Part shown: positions 8,653 through 17,716 of the stretch, one piece after another
Numbering within the stretch: position 1 is the first letter of the stretch
How the letters are laid out: the number at the start of each line of letters is the position of its first letter
Source of the DNA: Bradyrhizobium diazoefficiens
GTDB lineage: Bacteria > Pseudomonadota > Alphaproteobacteria > Rhizobiales > Xanthobacteraceae
DNA length: 64,000 nt
Assembly: GCF_018131015.1 (NCBI RefSeq)
Contig: NZ_JAFCJJ010000027.1
Span: 22,589 to 86,588 of the forward strand
Direction: 5' to 3'
Translations under genes and position numbers: made by a program
The notes under the pieces: generated by a model
What the model saw: the letters and a program-made list of their open reading frames with translations, nothing else
What the model was told of the DNA's origin: nothing
Database searches by the model: none

Positions 8653-9729
8653 TCACGGCGTGGACGATCTCGGGAAGCTGAGCTGGACCGTCAGGCCCGG
8701 CGCGCCGTCCTGCAGCGCGATCTCGGCACCGTGGAGGCGCGCAACCGCCGCGACGAGGCTCAAGCCCAGGCCGTTGCCCGGCGTGTAGCGGCTCTGTTCG
8801 AGCCGGTAGAAGCGCTTGAACACCTGATCGCGCTGCCCGGCCGGCACGCCCGGCCCGTCATCGGCGACCGCGATCAATGCGTTGCCGCCCGCACCGCGGC
8901 ACGTCACCGTCACCCGCCCGCCAGCCCGGCCATGCTTGATCGCGTTGTCGACGAGATTGGCAATGGCGTCGAACAGGAGATCGCGGTCGCCGGTCACCGG
9001 CACCTCGCTGTCGCCGTCGAGGCTGAGGCGGGTCGCGACCTCTTCGGCGGCGGCATCGTAGAGCTCGACGACCTCGCCCGCGATCTCGGCTAGGTTGAGC
9101 GCGCGAAAGGCGCTCCTGCGGGCGCGGGTCTCGATCTCCGAGATCCGCGTGATGGAGGTGAACATGCCGAGCACGGCATCGAGATCGGCGATGGTGTCGC
9201 CGATCAGGACTGCATCGGCCTCGCTGTTGCGCTGGGCGTGATAGGCCTTCTCCAGCCGGCCGCGCATGCGCGTCAGCGGCGTGCGCAGGTCATGGGCGAC
9301 ATTGTCGCTGACCTGCTTGACCTCCCCCATCAGCGTCTCGATGCGGTCGAGCATCTGGTTGAGGTTCTCGGCGACGCGATCCCATTCGTCATGGCTGCCG
9401 CGCAAGGGGATACGCTGGTCGAGACCGGACTGCATGATGGCGCGGCTGGTGGCATTGATCTGCTCGATGCGCCCGACGGTGCGCCGCGTCACCAGCACGG
9501 CCGCGAGCCCCGCCAGCACCGCGAGCAGCACCGCAACCGCGACCATCGCGAGCTCGATCATCTCGGTGAAGGCCTCGTGATCGCCGACGTCGCCAACCCG
9601 GCTTCGCACATAGGCGAGCGTGCCGAAATAGACATAGGCCATGATCGCCGCGACGATCAGCCCGAACACCGCGATCGCGAGCAGCGCCAGGCGGAAGGTC
9701 GACGAACCAAGCGTCTTAAGAAGGAGCAC
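8653..9729 (-). CDS. HAMP-domain sensor histidine kinase
   Basis: The 358-residue protein has transmembrane segments at about residues 13-35 and 58-82, a short periplasmic loop, a HAMP linker (TRRTVGRIEQINATSRAI), an H-box with phospho-acceptor His at about 146 (VAHDLRTPLTRMRG), and a catalytic domain with the N box (NLVDNAIKHG), DDGPGVP and GNGLGLSL. It overlaps the end of the upstream response-regulator gene by 14 bases, so they form a two-component operon. The very short sensor loop suggests membrane or small-molecule sensing. The signal is unknown. Confidence 0.93.
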   Translation of the reverse strand: MLLLKTLGSSTFRLALLAIAVFGLIVAAIMAYVYFGTLAYVRSRVGDVGDHEAFTEMIELAMVAVAVLLAVLAGLAAVLVTRRTVGRIEQINATSRAIMQSGLDQRIPLRGSHDEWDRVAENLNQMLDRIETLMGEVKQVSDNVAHDLRTPLTRMRGRLEKAYHAQRNSEADAVLIGDTIADLDAVLGMFTSITRISEIETRARRSAFRALNLAEIAGEVVELYDAAAEEVATRLSLDGDSEVPVTGDRDLLFDAIANLVDNAIKHGRAGGRVTVTCRGAGGNALIAVADDGPGVPAGQRDQVFKRFYRLEQSRYTPGNGLGLSLVAAVARLHGAEIALQDGAPGLTVQLSFPRSSTP

Positions 9730-10408
9730 GGAGGCAATATCCGATGCCGCGGATGGTGTGGATCAGCGGATAGTCCTGGGCGTCGTCGACCTTGCGGCGG
9801 ACACGTCCGACATAGACGTCGATGATGTTGGTGGAGGGATCGAAATGCAGGTCCCAGACGTGCTGAAGCAGCATCGCACGCGAGACGACGCGGCCCTCGT
9901 TGCGGACGAGATATTCGAGCAGCTGGAATTCCCGCGGCAAGAGCGGAATCTTGCGGCCGCGCCGGGAGGCAGCTCGCGCGATCAAATCGATGGCGAGGTC
10001 GCCGACCCGCAGCACGGTTTCCTTGGCGATGGTCTCGCTGCGGCGCCCGAGCGCTTCCAGGCGGGCCAGCAGCTCGACGAAGGAGAACGGCTTGACGAGA
10101 TAATCATCGCCGCCGGCGCGCAGGCCGCGCACGCGGTCGTCGACCTCGCCGAGCGCGGAGATGATGAGAAAGGGCGCCGCGACGCCGTCGTCGCGGAGTT
10201 GCCGCATCACGGTTATGCCGTCGATGTCGGGCAGCATGCGGTCGATGGTGATCACGGCATAGTCGCGCGCGGCGCCGTGGCTCAGGGCCTCGCGCCCGGT
10301 CGCGGCGAGATCGACGTCGTAGCCCGAAATCGTCAGCTCGTCGGCGAGCTGGCCTGCAGTCTCCGGATCGTCCTCGACGACCAGGATGCGGCGGTGACCT
10401 CCAGTCAT
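9716..10408 (-). CDS. OmpR/PhoB-family response regulator
   Basis: The 230-residue protein has a receiver domain with acidic pair VEDD (residues 11-14), phospho-acceptor Asp at about 56 (ITIDRMLPDIDG) and the conserved Lys in LVKPFSF. A C-terminal winged helix follows (LLPREFQLLEYLVRNEGRVV, VDVYVGRVRRKVD-type region, IRGIGYCL). It is the partner of the downstream kinase. The neighbouring glycine-rich exported protein gene lies just upstream on the same strand, so a cell-envelope output is possible but not shown. Confidence 0.94.
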   Translation of the reverse strand: MTGGHRRILVVEDDPETAGQLADELTISGYDVDLAATGREALSHGAARDYAVITIDRMLPDIDGITVMRQLRDDGVAAPFLIISALGEVDDRVRGLRAGGDDYLVKPFSFVELLARLEALGRRSETIAKETVLRVGDLAIDLIARAASRRGRKIPLLPREFQLLEYLVRNEGRVVSRAMLLQHVWDLHFDPSTNIIDVYVGRVRRKVDDAQDYPLIHTIRGIGYCLRAPS

Positions 10409-10502
10409 GCAAAACTCCGCGCGACGATCACCACCAGACTATCCCGTTCCGGGGCAGAGCGGAACCATCCGGTGGCGATCGCGACAATGGTGCGGTTCGC
10501 GG

Positions 10503-10982
10503 CTAGTACCAAGAATCCCCGCACACATTGACCCAGTGCCAGCCATAGGGCGTCCAGCTCCTGCGCCAGCAGCCATCGTCATAGCCGGCGTAGTAATAGG
10601 GGGCGCCGAAGACGGCGAAACGACGGAAGTGATGGTGATGGAAGAAGGCATGGTGGCCGTGCCAGGCGCTACCTGCGAAGTGCGGCCCCATCGCCGCGTG
10701 GGCGAAGCGTGCACCGCCGAAGCCCGGGCCGCCGACGAAGCGCGCGCCGCCCATGCCGCCGACATGCATGCCGCTGAAACCGGCCGCGCGCATGCCGCCC
10801 ATGCCGCCCGCGTGCATACCGCCGCCGAAGCCGCCATGACCGCCACCGAAGCCGCCACCGCCGAAGCCGCCATGGCCACCGCCGCCACCGCCGCCGCCGC
10901 CACGGGCGAGCACGGGTGACGCCACCGCCATCGCCGCGGCGATCATCACCGCGGTGAGGCCCTTGAGAAGCCTGTTGTCCAT
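10503..10982 (-). CDS. Glycine/histidine-rich exported protein
   Basis: The start at 10982 (MDNRLLKGLTAVMIAAAMAV) has a strong AGGAGG eight bases upstream, better than a longer upstream frame. A signal peptide ending near ASPVLA is followed by a Gly-rich tract (long GGGGG and GGFGGG repeats), MHAGG and HHHH runs and a C-terminal YGWHWVNVCGDSWY. The protein of about 159 residues is likely periplasmic or surface-exposed. Similar low-complexity proteins are common in rhizobia and have no assigned function. The same-strand two-component genes follow about 90 bases downstream. Confidence 0.75.
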   Translation of the reverse strand: MDNRLLKGLTAVMIAAAMAVASPVLARGGGGGGGGGHGGFGGGGFGGGHGGFGGGMHAGGMGGMRAAGFSGMHVGGMGGARFVGGPGFGGARFAHAAMGPHFAGSAWHGHHAFFHHHHFRRFAVFGAPYYYAGYDDGCWRRSWTPYGWHWVNVCGDSWY

Positions 10983-11105
10983 CGAAGCATCCTCCTTGCA
11001 GCGCGCCGTCACGCCGGCCGCGCCAGGAGGATCAGATGAGGAGGAACGGCCGCCTTCAACTTACAAATGCGCCAGATTCTGACGCAGATGTCAGGGAGGC
11101 GCCGC

Positions 11106-11308
11106 TCTCTCGCTCCCTCTACCCGTGCTTACGGGGAGAGGGCGGGGTGAGGGGCTGCGTCCGCGAATGCGATCTGAATTTGGGATCAGACGCGCGAGAG
11201 TCGGACAGACAATTGATCCGACCGACAGGTTGCCTGGCCCCTCACCCGGAATCCACGCTTTCAGCGCGAATTCCGACCTCTCCCCGCAGAAGGGCGGGGA
11301 GAGGTGAA
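11106..11308. repeat. Intergenic repeat with CTCTCCCCG/CGGGGAGAG arms
   Basis: The 300-base gap 11013-11309 contains no gene. CTCCCTCTACCCGTGCTTAC, GGGGAGAGGG near 11130 and CCTCTCCCCGC...GCGGGGAGAGG at 11277-11305 make up a dispersed Bradyrhizobium intergenic element. The last hairpin lies right after the tex stop codon and may help end tex transcription. Confidence 0.55.
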
Positions 11309-11309
11309 C

Positions 11310-13649
11310 TCAAGCCCGCTTGCCGCCGTTCTTCTCCGCGGCGCGGCGCATGGCTTCAGCGAGCGCGCCGCCGCCGCTGGACTGCTCCTGCTTGCGCGGC
11401 GCCGAGGAGGTCATGCGGGCAGGATTTCGCGCGCCATTGTCGCGCTGCATGCCGGGGGCGTCCTTCTTGGCACCGACCTCGTCGTCGAGCCGCAGCGTTA
11501 GCGAGATGCGCTTGCGCGCGACCTCGAAGTCCAACACCTTGACCTTGACGATGTCGCCCGGCTTCACCACCTCGCGCGGGTCCTTGATGTAGGTCTTCGA
11601 CATCGCCGAGATGTGCACGAGCCCGTCCTGGTGCACGCCGATGTCGACGAAGGCGCCGAAGGCGGCGACGTTGGTCACGGTGCCTTCGAGGATCATGCCC
11701 TTCTGGAGGTGCTTGATCTCCTCGACGCCTTCCTTGAACACGGCCGCCTTGAACGCAGGACGCGGATCGCGGCCTGGCTTCTCCAGCTCACGCAGGATGT
11801 CGGTGACGGTCGGCAAACCAAAGGTCTCGTCGACGAAATCCTTCGGCTTCAGCGTGCGTACGATCTCACTGCTGCCGATCAGCGCCTTGATGTCGCTCTT
11901 CGTGGCCTCGAGAATCCGCCGCACCACCGGATAGGCTTCCGGATGTACGCCGGAGGCATCGAGCGGGTCCTCGCCGCCGAGAATGCGCAGGAAGCCCGCG
12001 CACTGCTCGAACGCCTTGGGCCCGAGCCGCGGCACGTCCTTGAGCGCCTTGCGCGACTTGAACGGGCCGTTGGCGTCGCGATGCTGCACGATGCTCTGGG
12101 CAAGGCCCGAGCCGACGCCCGACACGCGGGCGAGCAGCGGCGCGGAGGCGGTGTTGACGTCGACGCCGACCGCGTTCACGCAATCCTCGACCACGGCATC
12201 GAGCGACTTGGCGAGCTTGGCCTGGCCGAGGTCGTGCTGGTACTGGCCGACGCCGATCGCCTTGGGCTCGATCTTGACGAGCTCGGCGAGCGGATCCTGC
12301 AGGCGCCGCGCGATCGAGACCGCGCCGCGCAGCGTGACGTCGAGCCCGGGCAGCTCCTCCGAGGCAAAGGCCGAGGCCGAATAGACCGACGCGCCGGCTT
12401 CCGACACCACGATCTTGTTCATCTTCAGCTCGGCCAGCCCCTTGACGAGATCGCCCGCGAGCTTGTCGGTTTCGCGCGAGGCTGTGCCGTTGCCGATCGC
12501 GATCAGCTCGACACGATGCTTCAGTGCAAGCTTGCCGAGGATCGCGAGCGACTCGTTCCACTGCCGCTGCGGCTCGTGCGGATAGATCACGGCGGTATCG
12601 ACCACCTTGCCGGTCGCATCGGTGACCGCGACCTTGACGCCGGTGCGGTAGCCGGGATCCAGTCCCATGGTGACGCGTGTGCCGGCGGGCGCGGCGAGCA
12701 GGAGGTCGCGCAAGTTCGAGGCGAACACGCGCACGGCCTCGGTCTCGGCCGCATTCCACAGCCGCATCCGCAGGTCGATGTTGAGATGCACCTGGATCTT
12801 GGTGCGCCAGGCCCAGCGTACGGTATCGACGAGCCAGCGATCGCCGGCGCGCTTGAGGTCAGCGATGCCGAACCGCTTCATGATCTTCAGTTCATAGGCG
12901 CCGGGTACGCCCGCGGGCGGCGTTTCGGCCTCGGCCTGGATCTGCAGATCGAGGATCTCCTCCTTCTCGCCGCGGAACATCGCCAGGATTCTATGCGACG
13001 GCAGTTTTGTCAGCGGCTCGGAGAAATCGAAATAGTCGGCGAACTTCTCGCCCTCGGTCTTCTTGCCGTCGCGCACCTTGGAGGCCATGCGCGCATTGGT
13101 CCACATCTCCTCGCGCAATGCGCCGATCAGGTCGGCGTCCTCGTCGAAGCGCTCGACCAGGATGGCGCGGGCGCCGTCGAGCGCGGCGGTGGCATCCGCG
13201 ACGCCCTTCTCGGCATTGACGAAGGCTTCGGCCACGATTTTGGGATCGTTGCCGGGCTCGGCCATGAGCTGGTTGGCAAGCGGCTCGAGGCCGGCTTCCT
13301 TGGCGATCTCCGCCTTGGTGCGGCGCTTGGGCTTGAACGGCAGGTAGATGTCCTCGAGGCGCGCCTTGCTGTCGGCGGCGAGAATGGAGGCTTCCAGCGC
13401 CGCGTCGAGCTTGCCCTGCTCGCGCACCGATTCGAGGATGGCCTTGCGGCGGTCTTCGAGCTCGCGCAAATAGCCCAGGCGCTCCTCCAGGGTGCGCAGT
13501 TGCGCGTCGTCGAGCGCACCGGTCGCTTCCTTGCGGTAGCGGGCGATGAAGGGAACCGTGGCGCCGCCGTCGAGCAGCGTCACCGCCGCCTCGACCTGCT
13601 CCGCCCGGACCCCAAGCTCCTGCGCAATTTTCTGGTTGATATTTGCCAC
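11310..13649 (-). CDS. tex: Tex family RNA-binding S1-domain protein
   Basis: At 779 residues it has the standard Tex layout: helical N-terminal region (INQKIAQELGVRAEQVEAAV), YqgF/RNase H-like domain (VTMGLDPGYRTGVKVAVTD, about residues 325-450), helix-hairpin-helix domain (VNTASAPLLARVSGVG..., about 490-560) and an S1 RNA-binding domain (GTVTNVAAFGAFVDIGVHQD, about 645-715). The basic Gly/Arg-rich tail is typical. Tex proteins bind nucleic acid and influence transcription elongation and stress tolerance. The gene stands alone. Confidence 0.96.
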   Translation of the reverse strand: MANINQKIAQELGVRAEQVEAAVTLLDGGATVPFIARYRKEATGALDDAQLRTLEERLGYLRELEDRRKAILESVREQGKLDAALEASILAADSKARLEDIYLPFKPKRRTKAEIAKEAGLEPLANQLMAEPGNDPKIVAEAFVNAEKGVADATAALDGARAILVERFDEDADLIGALREEMWTNARMASKVRDGKKTEGEKFADYFDFSEPLTKLPSHRILAMFRGEKEEILDLQIQAEAETPPAGVPGAYELKIMKRFGIADLKRAGDRWLVDTVRWAWRTKIQVHLNIDLRMRLWNAAETEAVRVFASNLRDLLLAAPAGTRVTMGLDPGYRTGVKVAVTDATGKVVDTAVIYPHEPQRQWNESLAILGKLALKHRVELIAIGNGTASRETDKLAGDLVKGLAELKMNKIVVSEAGASVYSASAFASEELPGLDVTLRGAVSIARRLQDPLAELVKIEPKAIGVGQYQHDLGQAKLAKSLDAVVEDCVNAVGVDVNTASAPLLARVSGVGSGLAQSIVQHRDANGPFKSRKALKDVPRLGPKAFEQCAGFLRILGGEDPLDASGVHPEAYPVVRRILEATKSDIKALIGSSEIVRTLKPKDFVDETFGLPTVTDILRELEKPGRDPRPAFKAAVFKEGVEEIKHLQKGMILEGTVTNVAAFGAFVDIGVHQDGLVHISAMSKTYIKDPREVVKPGDIVKVKVLDFEVARKRISLTLRLDDEVGAKKDAPGMQRDNGARNPARMTSSAPRKQEQSSGGGALAEAMRRAAEKNGGKRA

Positions 13650-13831
13650 GCGAGAATTCCTTTATCCAAGCACGCGACGCGAGCCGAAACTCGACCGCGG
13701 GACGCCGCTTATGGGCCCATCGAGGTTGATTCATCAAGGTGCGGCGCGCAACCGTCGACAGAGAATTTTTTGTTGAAGCCAGGTGATTTCGCCACACTCG
13801 TGGGGACACGGCTGCGCCGCTGAGTTTACTC

Positions 13832-13989
13832 CTCTTGTGTCCCGGACGCGCTGCAACGCGGAGCGTTGCGGCGCAGAGCCGGGACCCAGAAGGCGGCACA
13901 ATCGGCTGCAAGATGGGCCCCGGCTCTGCAGCGCACCGCACCGGACGATGCTTCGCATCGCCGGGGGCGCTGCGCTGCGTCCGGGGCAC
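13832..13989. repeat. Palindromic dispersed repeat (GGGACCCAG / GGCCCCGGCTC arms)
   Basis: Within the large gap 13650-14975, CGGACGCGCTGCAACGC and GAGCCGGGACCCAG on the left are mirrored by GGGCCCCGGCTCTGCAGCGC and GCGCTGCGTCCGGGG on the right, giving a long foldable element. The bases before it (13650-13830) show only the tex leader and no gene. Confidence 0.6.
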
Positions 13990-14023
13990 GGTCGAGATTG
14001 ACGCGCCGCTGCTGCCCAGACCT

Positions 14024-14103
14024 CGTCATTGCGAGCGCAGCGAAGCAATCCAGAGTCTTTCCCCGGAGGGATTCTGGATTGCTTCGCTACGCTCGCAATG
14101 ACG
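14024..14103. repeat. CGTCATTGCGAGCG inverted repeat
   Basis: CGTCATTGCGAGCGCAGCG at 14024-14042 with AAGCAATCCAGA is matched by TCTGGATTGCTTCG and CGCTCGCAATGACG ending at 14103. The stem is about 30 bp with few mismatches and a short loop. This is a well-known multicopy palindrome of Bradyrhizobium chromosomes. Confidence 0.8.
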
Positions 14104-14129
14104 GAGCAAACAGATACAGCTTCGCCTTC

Positions 14130-14620
14130 TCGCGACAGTTCCTGCCCGAGCTTTCCATGATCAATTCACCCTCCTGTGTCAGAGGGCGCAGGGAAGACCG
14201 GGTGCCGGCCGGGCACCCACGGTCCACTGTGCGAAATGGCAAGAAGATCTGCACAGCGGCATACAGGTGAGGCACAACAACCGGCCTTCCCTGCGCAGTG
14301 GTTTTACGGCTTATGCCGAGCTCTCCCCGGGGAGCGATGCACTATTGCCCCCGTCACCTTACGGATGGCTGATGCTTAAAGGCCCGGTTGGACCGTCGCA
14401 TCACCGCAAGGCTTGGCGCACAGGCTCCGGGCGCCAGGACGACACGGTTTTGCCGTACGCCGATCACACCGGTCGTGTGCGCGCCGTCCTTTCGCTCACG
14501 GTTGCCCGCCCTGCGACGACCTTCGCGCCGGTGTGGCCAGCGTCCACCACGGCCCACCCCGCGTTCGTGACGATCGCGATACGCCCCTCTGATCGGGGTG
14601 GGTTGGCGAGAGAATGCGAT
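14130..14620. repeat. Long multicopy intergenic element
   Basis: This 490-base stretch (from TTCCTGCCCGAGC through GGGTGGGTTGGCGAG) resembles a long dispersed element of Bradyrhizobium. It is recognisable by the translated fragments GAGKTGCRPGTHGPLCEMA and AQWFYGLCRALPG. Short open frames cross it in several phases, but none has a ribosome site or a plausible fold. I treat it as repeat DNA, not genes. Confidence 0.6.
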
Positions 14621-14745
14621 AAATCAGAAATTCTGTAAAGGCGAATATTTTTGGGGCAGCGATTGACCCCGCGCTCGTGTGTTTTGCCTGTCGGGCGGCA
14701 CAAGGGATTGTGGGTGATACATACGGCCTGCGGGTCTCCTGATCC

Positions 14746-14891
14746 GTCATCCTGAGGTGCGAGGTATGGGACGCGGGGCGTCCCATTCGGAGCCTCGAAG
14801 GATGAGCGGCCGCGGATGCTGCCGGGCCGTCGCCCTTCGAGGCTCGCTGCGGGATGCTGCGCACCGCGCAGCTCGCGCCTCAGGGTGACGG
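14746..14891. repeat. GTCATCCTGAGGTGC inverted repeat
   Basis: CGTCATCCTGAGGTGCGAGG at the left is mirrored by CGCGCCTCAGGGTGACGG at the right end. Between them are nested arms CCTCGAAGGATGAG and GCCCTTCGAGGC. This is another familiar dispersed rhizobial palindrome. It ends about 85 bases before the cyanuric acid amidohydrolase start and probably borders its promoter. Confidence 0.75.
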
Positions 14892-14975
14892 ATAGAGATC
14901 GCGCCGCTTGACATGCACGGCGGTTCCACGGTTGGTGGAGCCGCCGGACCCATCGAACTCCCCACGAGGACTCCA

Positions 14976-16079
14976 ATGCGCACCACATCGGTCGGCGTCG
15001 TCAGGATCGCCACCAAGGGCCCCGGCGACGTTTCCGGCCTCATGGCCATGATCGATTCCGGCGCGATCGATCCCGGCTCGATCCTGGCGATCCTCGGCAA
15101 GACCGAGGGCAATGGCGGCGTCAATGATTTCACCCGGGAATATGCCGTTGCGGCGCTGTGCGCCGCGCTGGCGCCAAGTCTTGGGCCGCCGCCGCACGAG
15201 GTCGAGCAGCGCATCGCCTTCGTGATGTCGGGCGGCACCGAAGGCGTGCTCAGCCCTCATATCACCGTGTTCACGCGCCGGGAGGCCGAGCGGCCGGCCG
15301 GCATGACCGGCAAGCGGCTCAGCATCGGCATGGCGCACACACGCGATTTCCTGCCCGAGGAGCTCGGCCGTTCCGCGCAGATCTCCGAGACGGCGACAGC
15401 CGTGAAAGCCGCAATGGCGGATGCCGGTATTGCCGATCCCGCCGACGTCCATTTCGTCCAGATCAAGTGCCCGCTGCTGACCAGCGACCGCGTCGCAGCG
15501 GCCGGCTCGCGCGGCAACACAACGGCGACGACGAGCGCGTATGGCTCGATGGCCTATTCGCGCGGCGCCTCCGCGCTCGGGGTCGCGGTCGCGCTCGGCG
15601 AGATCGCCCCCGACCTCCGCGACGAGGACGTGCTGCGGCGCTACGAGCTGTTCTCCAGGGTCGCCTCCACCTCCGCCGGCATCGAGCTGATGCACAACGT
15701 CGTCATCGTGCTCGGCAACGCGGCGTCGTCAGTCAGCGAGTTCGAGATCGGCCATGCCGTGATGAGCGATGCCATCGACGCCGCGGCCGTGAACGAGGCG
15801 TTGAATAGCGTGGGGCTGGGTCTCGCGCCGCAAGCCGGCCGTGAGCTCGTCAACATCTTCGCCAAGGCGGAGGCTTCGCCTGACGGCGGCGTACGCGGCT
15901 TCCGCCACACCATGCTGGAGGACACCGACATCAGCTCGACCCGCCACGCCCGCGCCGCCGTCGGCGGCCTGATCGCGGGCCTTGCCGGCACCGGCGCGAT
16001 CTACGTCTCCGGCGGCGCCGAGCACCAGGGCCCGGCGGGCGGCGGCCCGGTTGCGGTGATCGCACGACTGAAGGACTGA
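14976..16079 (+). CDS. Cyanuric acid amidohydrolase (ring-opening amidohydrolase, AtzD/TrzD family)
   Basis: The ATG at 14976 (MRTTSVGVVRIATKGPGDVS) has ACGAGGA just upstream. The 367-residue protein shows the three-fold repeated architecture of this family, with the expected Lys segments ILGKTEGNGGVND, VQIKCPLLTSD and NIFAKAEAS. The Ser-containing loops are SGGTEGVLSPH, GSMAYSRGASALG and the C-terminal GAEHQGPAGGGPVAVI. It should open the s-triazine ring of cyanuric acid in the cytoplasm; barbiturase is the closest alternative activity. The neighbouring amidase on the same strand could act on the product. Confidence 0.9.
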   Translation: MRTTSVGVVRIATKGPGDVSGLMAMIDSGAIDPGSILAILGKTEGNGGVNDFTREYAVAALCAALAPSLGPPPHEVEQRIAFVMSGGTEGVLSPHITVFTRREAERPAGMTGKRLSIGMAHTRDFLPEELGRSAQISETATAVKAAMADAGIADPADVHFVQIKCPLLTSDRVAAAGSRGNTTATTSAYGSMAYSRGASALGVAVALGEIAPDLRDEDVLRRYELFSRVASTSAGIELMHNVVIVLGNAASSVSEFEIGHAVMSDAIDAAAVNEALNSVGLGLAPQAGRELVNIFAKAEASPDGGVRGFRHTMLEDTDISSTRHARAAVGGLIAGLAGTGAIYVSGGAEHQGPAGGGPVAVIARLKD

Positions 16080-16184
16080 CGGCGACCCCTCCTCCGGGCG
16101 CAACCCTGCCCCTCGCCTTGGCTCGGTTGATTCACAGGAGGCGTTGCGAAAAAGGTGACGCCGCATGCTTTGGGGGTGGGCTTC

Positions 16185-17654
16185 ATGACTTTGCCGATGA
16201 GCTGGAACGAATGGGCGCAGCACGATGGCGTGGCGCTGGCGGGGCGCGTGCGCAAGGGCGAGCTGACCGCGAAGGAGCTGGCGCGCCAGGCGGCGGCGGC
16301 CGTTGCCAAGGTCAATCCGGCATTGTCGGCCGTGGTTGAGCTGTTCGAGGACGTGATCGCCGATCCGGCGCGGGACGGCGCCAATCTCGCCGGCCCGTTC
16401 GCGGGCCTCCCCTTCCTGATGAAGGACCTCGGACCGACCATGAAGGGCCGGCTCCAGGAGATGGGCTCGCTCTTGATGCGCGGCAATCGCGCCGCGGCGG
16501 ATACATTCCTGACCGGCAAATTCCGCCAGGCTGGGCTGAACCTGATCGGCCGCACCACGACGCCGGAGTTCGGCGTGTGCAGCTCGGCCGACAACCCCGC
16601 CGTCTATGTCACGCGCAATCCCTGGAATACCGACTACACCACCTGCGGCTCGTCGGCCGGCAGCGCCGCGATGGTCGCGGCCGGCGTGGTGCCGATCGCG
16701 CATGCGACCGACGGCGGCGGCTCGATCCGCATTCCCGCCGGCGTCAACGGCAATATCGGCCTGAAAGTCTCGCGCGGCGTGTTCTCGCTGGCACCGCATC
16801 TGTCCGACCTCACCGGCCTCGTCTCGATCCAGGGCTGCCAGTCGCGCTCGGTGCGCGACACCGCCGCTTTCGTCGACCATGCAAGGGGACCTGCGCCCGG
16901 CGAGTTCATGCCGTTCTGGACCACGGCGCAGCCCTATTGCGAGATGATCAAGCGCGATCCGGCAAAGCTGCGCATCGCGCTGTCGCACACATGGGGCGAC
17001 TACACCGCGACGCCTGAGATCGTAGCCGAGCTGGAGAAGACCGGCCGCTTCCTCGAAGGCCTCGGCCATCACGTCGACTACGCGCTGCCCGAGCTCGACT
17101 TCCGCGCCGCCTTCGCGGCGCAGACCACCTGCTACATCTCGAATTTCGCCGTGGTGATCTCCAACATGCTGGCCGCGCGCGGGCTGGAGCGGCCGCCGGA
17201 AGATCTGATCGAGCCCATGAACATCCGGATCTGGGAAGCCGGCCGCCACACGAGCTTCGCCGAGCGCGCGAAGATGCAGGCCGTGTTCAACACGACATCG
17301 CGCGGCTTCGGCGGCTTCTTCGAGCAGTGGGACGTGATCCTGACGCCGATCACGGCGCTGCCGACGCCGAAGGTCGGCACGAAGGAATATCTGACCATCT
17401 CCGACAATCCTGACGTGCTGGACTGGTTCGGCAATCTCTGGCGCTTCTTCGCGTTCACGCCGCTCGCCAATCTCTGCGGCATGCCGGCGATATCGATGCC
17501 GATGGCAAGCCAGGACCACGGCCTGCCGCTCGGCATCCAGGCGATCGCCAAGCAAGCCAATGATGGCCTGCTGCTGCAGCTCGCCGCCCAGATCGAGCGC
17601 GCGCTCGACGGCAAGTGGAACGGCGGGAAGAAGCCGAAGGTGCATGTCGGCTAG
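16185..17654 (+). CDS. Amidase signature family amidohydrolase
   Basis: The 489-residue protein carries the amidase-signature catalytic triad: Lys in LPFLMKDLG, cis-Ser in GGGSIRIPAG and nucleophile region GSSAGSAAMVAAG. ATG 16185 follows GGGGGTGGG; a GTG at 16155 with AGGAGG further upstream is the alternative start. It hydrolyses an amide in the cytoplasm, releasing ammonia. Its position 105 bases after the cyanuric acid amidohydrolase gene suggests a role on biuret-type products, but amidase specificity cannot be read from sequence. Its last 93 bases are duplicated at 18600-18692. Confidence 0.85.
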   Translation: MTLPMSWNEWAQHDGVALAGRVRKGELTAKELARQAAAAVAKVNPALSAVVELFEDVIADPARDGANLAGPFAGLPFLMKDLGPTMKGRLQEMGSLLMRGNRAAADTFLTGKFRQAGLNLIGRTTTPEFGVCSSADNPAVYVTRNPWNTDYTTCGSSAGSAAMVAAGVVPIAHATDGGGSIRIPAGVNGNIGLKVSRGVFSLAPHLSDLTGLVSIQGCQSRSVRDTAAFVDHARGPAPGEFMPFWTTAQPYCEMIKRDPAKLRIALSHTWGDYTATPEIVAELEKTGRFLEGLGHHVDYALPELDFRAAFAAQTTCYISNFAVVISNMLAARGLERPPEDLIEPMNIRIWEAGRHTSFAERAKMQAVFNTTSRGFGGFFEQWDVILTPITALPTPKVGTKEYLTISDNPDVLDWFGNLWRFFAFTPLANLCGMPAISMPMASQDHGLPLGIQAIAKQANDGLLLQLAAQIERALDGKWNGGKKPKVHVG

Positions 17655-17716
17655 GAAAGTCGATACCGCTCGACGCCAGGGGCGGATCGCGTCATTCTAG
17701 GCGCGTCGGATTCCCC

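Noticed and set aside
10503..10903. Gly-rich region as a tandem DNA repeat or silk-like new gene on the opposite strand
   Set aside because: The minus-strand frame has a strong ribosome site and signal peptide; the plus-strand frame is an Ala-rich shadow.
14176..14638. Two or three short proteins (67-134 residues) in the intergenic block
   Set aside because: They lie in a dispersed multicopy repeat, overlap in several frames and lack ribosome sites.
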